The translations under genes were made by a program, and so were the position numbers. This document shows, one piece after another, positions 58,810 through 64,000 of a DNA stretch of 64,000 nucleotides. Each line of letters starts with the position of its first letter. The stretch's first letter is position 1. Location: positions 186,001 through 250,000 of the forward strand of contig QZFT01000067.1 of the NCBI GenBank assembly GCA_003600225.1, given 5' to 3'. This DNA comes from Pseudonocardiaceae bacterium YIM PH 21723 (GTDB lineage Bacteria > Actinomycetota > Actinomycetes > Mycobacteriales > Pseudonocardiaceae). The notes below the pieces were generated by a model. That model did no database searches. It saw only the letters and a list, made by a program, of their open reading frames with translations, and was not told the origin of the DNA.

Positions 58810-60240
58810 CTAGGTAGTGAGGTCTCGGGCGGCCAGCAGCTCGGTGGCTGCCGCGGAATTGAGCCGCTCAGGGGTGGCGATCTCGACGATCCGGCCATGA
58901 TCCAGCACCGCGACCCGGTCAGCCAGGGTGCTGACCAATTCAAGGTCGTGCGATATCCACAGCAACGCACAGTCGAGTCCACTGAGGACTTCGAGCAGGG
59001 CCGTGGTGGCCCGTGGATCCAGTCCGCTGGTGATCTCGTCACAGATCAGTACGTCCGGCGCGGCCAGCAGGGCGCGTGCCACGGCGGCCCGCTGCAACTG
59101 ACCGCCGGACAACCCGGCCGGCGTGCGCGCGGCCGTCGCCTTGTCCACGCCCAGCCGCACCAGCAGATCCACGGCCTCGGCGGTCGCCTCCACTGTGGAC
59201 AGTCCACGGAGCAGGACAGCGGTGCGGGCCACCTGATCGACGACCGGGGTCCAGTCCACAAAGGAGGACCGCACCTCCTGCCACACGTACTGCACCCGCC
59301 GCCGCTGCTCGGTGTTCCGCTTCCGCAGCACCGGCAACCGCGCACCGTCGAGCAGCACGTCACCGCGGTACCGCTCGTGCAGCCCGGCGATGCACCGGGC
59401 GAGGGTCGTCTTCCCGGAACCGGACGCACCGACGATGCCCAGCACTCCCCCGGCCGCCAGGTCCAGGTTCACCCCATCCAGCAACACCCGCCCGGGTACA
59501 TGTGCTGACAACGCTGTCACCTCCAGCGTGGACTGCTCACATGGGCGCTTTACTCCCGTCTGGTGAGAGCTTGGCGCCCATGCTCCGAAGTCACCGAGGG
59601 TGACGGTGTCGGAGGCGAGGGCGGTGACGAGGGCGTGGTCGTGGCTGAGGAGGAGGATCGCGAGGCCCTGGGCGGCCAGGGAGCGGATCTGCTGAGCCAG
59701 GGCCCGGCGGGTGATGGTGTCCAGGCCGGTGCTGGGCTCGTCGAGTACCAGGATGCGCGGGCCGCAGGCCAGGGCTTGGGCGAGCGCGATGCGTTGTCGC
59801 TGGCCGCCGGAGAACTGGTGTGGGAAGCGGCGCAGGCCGGATGCGTCCAGTGGGAGCTGGGCGGCGGCCAGGGCGTCCACAGGGGACGGTCCGTTGTGCA
59901 CAGTGGACAGTTCTTTGAGGACGGAGCCGATGCGGCGGGCCGGGTTCAGCGCGCCGCCGGGGTCCTGGGGCAGGTAGGCGACCACCCGGCCGCGTACGGA
60001 GGCGGCCGCGGGGAGCGGGGCGTCGTCGACGACCAGGGTGCCGTCGATCTCCACCCGACCGCCGAGCCGGACGCCGGGGGCGACCTCGCCCAGCAGCGCG
60101 AGCGCGGCCGTGGTCTTGCCGGACCCCGAGGGCCCGACCAGTGCGGTGATCTTTCCGGCGACCAGGTCGAAGGAGACCGGTGCCAGGAGTTCGTCGTCTC
60201 CGGCGCGGGCGGTCAGGCCGGTCACTCGTGCGATGACCAT
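58810..60240 (-). CDS. Fused double ATPase of a Dpp/Nik-type importer
   Basis: A 476-aa protein with two complete OppD/OppF-like ATPases in one chain. NBD1: GPSGSGKTT, QFSGGQRQRIALAQAL, VLDEPSTGLD. NBD2: GASGSGKTT, LSGGQLQRAAVARAL, ICDEITSGLD (Glu after the Walker B Asp is kept). The linker near the middle, containing APSSHQTGVKRPCEQ, is encoded by palindromic element R5. It energises the two permeases encoded upstream. Its ATG overlaps the DppC-like stop by one base. The fusion may have arisen from two separate genes. Confidence 0.9.
   Translation of the reverse strand: MVIARVTGLTARAGDDELLAPVSFDLVAGKITALVGPSGSGKTTAALALLGEVAPGVRLGGRVEIDGTLVVDDAPLPAAASVRGRVVAYLPQDPGGALNPARRIGSVLKELSTVHNGPSPVDALAAAQLPLDASGLRRFPHQFSGGQRQRIALAQALACGPRILVLDEPSTGLDTITRRALAQQIRSLAAQGLAILLLSHDHALVTALASDTVTLGDFGAWAPSSHQTGVKRPCEQSTLEVTALSAHVPGRVLLDGVNLDLAAGGVLGIVGASGSGKTTLARCIAGLHERYRGDVLLDGARLPVLRKRNTEQRRRVQYVWQEVRSSFVDWTPVVDQVARTAVLLRGLSTVEATAEAVDLLVRLGVDKATAARTPAGLSGGQLQRAAVARALLAAPDVLICDEITSGLDPRATTALLEVLSGLDCALLWISHDLELVSTLADRVAVLDHGRIVEIATPERLNSAAATELLAARDLTT
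59540..59582. repeat. Palindromic element, copy R5 inside coding sequence
   Basis: A 43-nt CATG-to-CATG element: CATGGGCGCTTTACTCCCGT on the left and GTGAGAGCTTGGCGCCCATG on the right, with a few arm mismatches. It lies inside the fused ATPase gene between the two nucleotide-binding domains and is read through in frame. Confidence 0.85.
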
Positions 60241-61025
60241 TACCGCACCTCCAGCCGGCGGGCCCTGGCCAGCAGGCCGTCCGCCAGGAGGTTCAGCCCG
60301 AGGGTGCAGGCGACCAGCATGGCCGCCGGGGCGAGTGCGGCCCAGGGCTGGAGCAGCAGGCCGTCCCGGTTGCGGGCGATGGACACCGCCCAGTCCGCCG
60401 AGGTGGGGCTGAGCCCGAGGCCGAGGAAGTTCGCCGAGGCGACCAGGAAGATCGCCAGGGTGAGGCGGGTGCCGATGTCAGCCGTGACGCTGGCCAGCAC
60501 CGAGCGACCGATGAAGCCGAGCTGGATGCGCCACCAGGACTCGCCCTGCATGCGCAGCGCCTCGACGACCGGCCCGCTGGCGGCGGACAGGGCCGCGGCA
60601 CGGACCAGCCGGGCGACGGTGGGCAGGTTGATCACCGCGACGGCCAGGCCGACCTTGACCAGTGACGCGCCGCCACCGATGGCGACCACGCTGACCACGA
60701 GCAGCGAGGGCAGCGGCAGCAGGACATCGAGGGGCCGGATCAACGCGTCGTCCACGGTGCGGCTGCGCGCCGAGGCCGCGGTCAGGCCGATCAGCCCGCC
60801 GACAAGGTAGCTCAGCAGCACCGCTCCGGCGGCGACGCCCAGCGAGGTGGCGCCGCCCTTCAGCAGCTGGGCGAGGACATCCCGTCCCAGGTTGTCCGTC
60901 CCCAGTGGACCGTCGACGCCGTAGGGCAGCCCGCCCTGGGTGGCGAACAGGTCGGCGATCAGGGGTCCGAGCACCGCTGCGGCCACCGGCACCGCCAGCA
61001 GCAGGACCGTGATCACGCGCCTCAT
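60240..61025 (-). CDS. DppC/NikC-type permease
   Basis: A 261-aa binding-protein-dependent permease. GPLGTDNLGRDVLAQLLKGG is the DppC/NikC N-terminal signature, and the EAA-like loop reads EALRMQGESWWRIQLGFIG. About six helices. It pairs with the DppB-like protein for import of a peptide-sized or metal-chelate substrate. Start and stop overlap its neighbours by 4 nt and 1 nt. Confidence 0.9.
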   Translation of the reverse strand: MRRVITVLLLAVPVAAAVLGPLIADLFATQGGLPYGVDGPLGTDNLGRDVLAQLLKGGATSLGVAAGAVLLSYLVGGLIGLTAASARSRTVDDALIRPLDVLLPLPSLLVVSVVAIGGGASLVKVGLAVAVINLPTVARLVRAAALSAASGPVVEALRMQGESWWRIQLGFIGRSVLASVTADIGTRLTLAIFLVASANFLGLGLSPTSADWAVSIARNRDGLLLQPWAALAPAAMLVACTLGLNLLADGLLARARRLEVR

Positions 61026-61960
61026 CGCAGGAGCTCCGTTCTGGGTACCAGCCGGTCACAGATGAGATCGGCCAGTAGGTGGATGAGCAGGGCAAAGGCC
61101 GCCAGGACCATGGTCAGGCCCTGCACTGTCGGCACGTCCCGCTGCTGCACGGCGGTGATCAACGCGGTGGCCACGCCGGGGATGGCGAAGATCGCCTCGA
61201 CCAGCAGCACCCCGCCGAGCAGGTTGTCGCCCAGCCGGGCCAGGTCCTGCACGGCGGGCACCGCCGCGTTCGGCAGCACGTGTCGCAACAGGACGGTGCG
61301 CCGCGGCAAGCCGAGCCGCCGGGCTTGCACGACGTAACCGGCGTGCAGCACGGTGACCGTGCCGGCCCGCACCTGCCGGGTGAGCAGGGACAGCGATCGG
61401 CACAGCAGCACGGCCACCGGCAGGGCCAGCAGTTCCGGCGTGCACAGGTCGGTCACGCCCACCCAGGTGGCCGGGGACCAGCCCAGCTGCAGCGCGAAAA
61501 CGGCCACGAAGACCAGGGCCAGCACGAAGTCCGGGATCGCGGCCAGACCCAAGGTGACCGCGGTGATCACCCGGTCCAGCCTGCCGTTCTCGCCGACCGC
61601 CGAGGCGATACCGAGCACGGTGGACAGTGGGGCCACCAGCAGCACGGTGACCCCGGCCAGAACCGCCGTGCAGCCGATGGATTCGCCGATGATCTGGTTG
61701 ACCGGCAGGCCACTGGACAGCGACTGGCCCAGGTCTCCGTGCAACACGGCGCCGGCCCACTCCAGGAACCTGGTCCACAGTGGACGATCCAGGCCGAGCT
61801 GGTTGCGCAGGGCGGCGACCTGTTCCGGGGTCATGTGTTCGCTCTGCCGCACCTCGGCCGCGTCTCCGGGCAACATCGCCGTCAACGAGAAGACCACAAT
61901 GGACAGCGCGACGAGCTGGCCGACTGCTAAGGCCAGCCGGCGCAGGACGTACTTGGTCAT
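61022..61960 (-). CDS. DppB/NikB-type permease
   Basis: A 312-aa permease with about six helices: YVLRRLALAVGQLVALSIVV at the N-terminus, RNQLGLDRPLWTRFLEWAGA, GDLGQSLSSGLPVNQIIGES and the EAA-like region QARRLGLPRRTVLLRHVLPN. All are DppB/NikB hallmarks. It overlaps the binding-protein gene and the DppC-like gene as ATGA at both ends. Confidence 0.9.
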   Translation of the reverse strand: MTKYVLRRLALAVGQLVALSIVVFSLTAMLPGDAAEVRQSEHMTPEQVAALRNQLGLDRPLWTRFLEWAGAVLHGDLGQSLSSGLPVNQIIGESIGCTAVLAGVTVLLVAPLSTVLGIASAVGENGRLDRVITAVTLGLAAIPDFVLALVFVAVFALQLGWSPATWVGVTDLCTPELLALPVAVLLCRSLSLLTRQVRAGTVTVLHAGYVVQARRLGLPRRTVLLRHVLPNAAVPAVQDLARLGDNLLGGVLLVEAIFAIPGVATALITAVQQRDVPTVQGLTMVLAAFALLIHLLADLICDRLVPRTELLR

Positions 61961-63483
61961 GACAGCCAGGCTTTGTCGAATCGCGCCCAGTTCAGCGTGT
62001 TCGGCGGGGCGGACTCGATGCCGTGCAGCTTGGGGGTCGCGGCGTTCAGCCAGTCCGGGTGACCCCAGACCAGCAGGCCCGCCTTGTCGTACACCCGGCG
62101 CTGCAATTTCTGGTACAGCGCGGCGCGTTCCGCCTCATCCACAGTGGACTGTGCGGCGGCGAAATCGGCGTCGAAGTCGGCATGCCGCCAGGCGGAGATG
62201 TTGTACGGCGAGTTCGTCAGCATCCGGATGTTCAGGAATTCCGGGATCGGCATCGCGCCGGACCGGTGGCTGCCGATCTCCCCCTTGACCAGCTGGTCCT
62301 TCCAGAAGGTCTCCGACGGGCCGGTCTGCACGTCCACCTTGACCCCGGCCTCGCCGCATTGCTGCGCGAACAGCGTTGCGGCCTCGACGAATCCGGCCGA
62401 GGCCGAGGAGGTGTACAGGGTCAGCGGGGTGTTCAACGCACCAGCCTTGCGCAGCAGGGAGCGGGCCTGCTCCGGGTCGCGGGAGCGCTGCGGCAGGTCC
62501 TGGGGGTAGTACCGGTAACCCTTGCCGTACAGGTCGTTGCCCACCTGACCCTTGCCGGCGAGGACCACGTCCACCAGCCGCTGCCGGTCGGCGATCAGCT
62601 TGAAGGCCAGCACCACGTCCGGGTTGTCGAACGGCGGCCGGTCGGTCTTCAGCGCGAAGGCCTGGGTGGTGCAGCCGGGGGTGACGATGATCTGCGCCGA
62701 CTTGTCGGCGGCCACCGTGCGGGCGAAGGTGGGGTTCACCTCGTGGGCGTACTCGGCCTGGCCGCTGCGCAGCGCGTTCCCGCGGGCGTCGGCGTCGGCG
62801 GACAGGATGTGCAGCTCGTCGATCCGCGGCGCGCCTTCCCAGTGCTGGTCGAACCGAGTGGCGGTGAACGTGCGACCCGCGGTGAACGAGCCGAACTTGA
62901 ACGGCCCGGTGCCCACCGGCTGTGCCGGATCCTTGAAGCCGTCCGGCACGATCACCACGCCCAGCGCGGCCAGGTTCGTGGGCAGGTCGGCGTTGGGCCG
63001 GTTCAGCCGCAGTTCCACGGTGCGCGGGTCGATGGCCCGGCAGTTGGGCAGGTCCAGTGTGGACAGATTGGACTTTCCGGTGAACTCGGCGGAATTCGGG
63101 TCCAGGATCCGGGCGAAGCTGTAGAGAACGTCCTCACTGGACAGTTTCTTGCCGTTGTGGAACACCGCGTCCCGCAACCGGATTCGCCATACCGTCGCGC
63201 CCTCGCCGACCTCCCAGCTCTCGGCCAGCCGGGGCACCGGAGCCAGGTCCGAGCCGAGTTCGGTGAGCTTGTCGAAGATCGCTTTGTGCCGGGCCTGATC
63301 GATGAAAAGGTTGGCAGCGTGCGGATCCAGGGTCTCCTTGGCGCCGCCGCCGGCGAACAGGGCACGGAGCCGGCCACCGTTGCGTGGCTGCTCGTGGCCA
63401 CCCCCGCAGCCTGCGAGGGCCAATGCGGACACGGCGGTCAGCCCCAGAAATCCCCGTCGGTCCATGGACATGCGTTCGCTCAT
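61957..63483 (-). CDS. Family 5 (Dpp/Nik) substrate-binding Tat lipoprotein
   Basis: A 508-aa extracytoplasmic solute-binding protein. MSMDRRGFLGLTAVSALAL is a Tat signal and LAGC a lipobox, giving a folded lipoprotein. The mature chain shows family 5 landmarks: ETLDPHAANL, LAESWEVGEGATVWRIRLRD, DAVFHNGKKLSSEDVLYSF, QPVGTGPFKFG and YYPQDLPQ. ATG 63483 was chosen because GGGGGA lies 9 nt upstream. Ligand could be a peptide, an opine-like chelate or a metal complex. It is first in the operon. Confidence 0.92.
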   Translation of the reverse strand: MSERMSMDRRGFLGLTAVSALALAGCGGGHEQPRNGGRLRALFAGGGAKETLDPHAANLFIDQARHKAIFDKLTELGSDLAPVPRLAESWEVGEGATVWRIRLRDAVFHNGKKLSSEDVLYSFARILDPNSAEFTGKSNLSTLDLPNCRAIDPRTVELRLNRPNADLPTNLAALGVVIVPDGFKDPAQPVGTGPFKFGSFTAGRTFTATRFDQHWEGAPRIDELHILSADADARGNALRSGQAEYAHEVNPTFARTVAADKSAQIIVTPGCTTQAFALKTDRPPFDNPDVVLAFKLIADRQRLVDVVLAGKGQVGNDLYGKGYRYYPQDLPQRSRDPEQARSLLRKAGALNTPLTLYTSSASAGFVEAATLFAQQCGEAGVKVDVQTGPSETFWKDQLVKGEIGSHRSGAMPIPEFLNIRMLTNSPYNISAWRHADFDADFAAAQSTVDEAERAALYQKLQRRVYDKAGLLVWGHPDWLNAATPKLHGIESAPPNTLNWARFDKAWLS

Positions 63484-63529
63484 TTCGCCTGATCCCCCAT
63501 TTGACATCGCCTTCACAGAGCGAACACTT

Positions 63530-63548
63530 ATCGACAATGGTTGTCAAT
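63530..63548. promoter_or_regulatory. Fur/Zur-like palindromic operator
   Basis: ATCGACAA-TGG-TTGTCAAT is a 19-bp inverted repeat (7 of 8 arm positions pair) 47-65 bp before the operon start. Read on the minus strand (ATTGACAACCATTGTCGAT) it resembles actinobacterial Zur/Fur boxes (TGAAAATCATTTTCA style) at most positions, and contains TTGACA, so it may overlap the promoter. Confidence 0.5.
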
Positions 63549-63629
63549 ACTATTGCCGGGCGCGCATGTAGGCGTGTGAGGATTTGCGCTGTTCTTCCGG
63601 CGTGCGGCAGTCGGTCACAGTGACCGCAC

Positions 63630-64000
63630 TCACTCCGCGGGGCCGGTGATCCGCTGCACGATCCGGCGCGCCTCGTCCCGGCTGAACGAGTCGATGATCT
63701 GCGTGTTCCCGCTGGTGATCGTGGAATACACGGTGGGTGCGGACAACACGGTGGTGCGCCAGACCGCGGCGACCTGGCGGCCGATGTGGGCTTCGGTGAA
63801 GTCGGCCCAGGCCGCGCTGCCCACAGCGGTGAGCTCAAGGGTGATCACTGTGGCGCCGTACGCCCGCCCCACCCCGGCGCGCTCCACCTCGGCCCCGGAC
63901 AGCACGGCGGGCCCCAGCAGGTATTTGATCGTGCCGTCGGCGGAGCAGGTGACCAGCGGTAGCCCGGCCTCGTCCTCGCCACGCAGCGGGTCCTCGGCCC
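63630..64000 (-). CDS. SecD P1-head-domain protein (5' end beyond window)
   Basis: The C-terminal 122 residues are visible. KYLLGPAVLSGAEVERAGV and TLELTAVGSAAWADFTEAHI, then TTVLSAPTVYSTITSGNTQI and FSRDEARRIV follow the SecD P1-head pattern (YLLGP, AWAxxTxxH, SAPxV, GxxQI). True SecD continues with six membrane helices, but this frame stops right after the head domain, so it is a stand-alone relative, perhaps a lipoprotein. The start and any signal peptide are outside the window. Confidence 0.75.
   Translation of the reverse strand, partial: AEDPLRGEDEAGLPLVTCSADGTIKYLLGPAVLSGAEVERAGVGRAYGATVITLELTAVGSAAWADFTEAHIGRQVAAVWRTTVLSAPTVYSTITSGNTQIIDSFSRDEARRIVQRITGPAE

Overview
The window is GC-rich actinomycete chromosome. 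GTG starts, 4-nt ATGA/GTGA overlaps, Tat lipoproteins and mycobacterial-type families point to Actinomycetota, most likely Pseudonocardiaceae (Amycolatopsis/Kutzneria/Allokutzneria-like; inferred from gene content, not from a search). From about 1.8 to 47 kb the backbone is the conserved actinobacterial block known from Mycobacterium tuberculosis Rv1002c-Rv1022: mazG, mfd, TetR, glmU, prs, rplY/ctc, pth, a Pks16-like acyl-AMP ligase, ispE, ksgA, rpfB, tatD, metG, pabB, rsmI and pmt. Accessory genes are inserted at several joints.

Region by region: 1-3.8 kb carries the N-terminal half of a tricorn-protease homologue, mazG and a SurA-like lipoprotein. 3.8-8.5 kb carries a truncated SARP-type regulator, three tandem secreted DUF4360 proteins and a secreted lipase. 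8.7-12.3 kb is mfd. 12.4-15.9 kb holds the most striking locus: an 846-aa protein joining a cytoplasmic helical domain, a membrane anchor, a type-I periplasmic binding protein and a complete pentameric ligand-gated ion channel (Cys-loop/pro-loop type), preceded by a decayed partial copy of its own 5' end and followed by a small hypothetical gene. 15.9-17.7 kb has a TetR regulator and an acyl desaturase with paired palindromic operators. 18-25.8 kb has tRNA-Gln(UUG), a GGDEF protein, glmU-prs, an AbiEi/DUF559-type protein, rplY, a protein built of DivIVA repeats, pth and a micro-gene. 26-31.2 kb has a SnoaL-like protein, the acyl-AMP ligase, an ABC-F ATPase and ispE. 31.3-34.1 kb is a metNIQ methionine importer behind a SAM-I riboswitch. 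34.5-39.5 kb is ksgA-rpfB-tatD-metG. 39.5-42.1 kb is a PadR regulator with a DrrAB-type exporter. 42.2-55.7 kb contains pabB, rsmI/pmt, plsC, two GT87 mannosyltransferase-like genes, a phosphatase, RNA/SAM methyltransferases, a DUF1295 membrane protein, menB and a multicopper oxidase.

55.8-63.5 kb is one tightly overlapping minus-strand operon: substrate-binding lipoprotein, two Dpp/Nik-type permeases, a fused double ATPase, a divergent cysteine-synthase-like PLP enzyme, a DUF364 protein (a family associated with metal chelation) and an MFS exporter. It sits behind a Fur/Zur-like palindrome. The layout resembles opine/aminopolycarboxylate metallophore loci (synthesis, MFS export, Opp/Nik-type reuptake), but the product is unknown. 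The window ends in a SecD P1-head-like gene.

A second theme is repeats. Five copies of a palindrome whose core is exactly 43 nt from CATG to CATG are spread over the window; four are intergenic and one lies in frame inside the linker of the fused ABC ATPase. At least two more palindrome families and two gene-duplication scars (ion-channel 5' end, MFS 3' end) show recent rearrangement between conserved genes.
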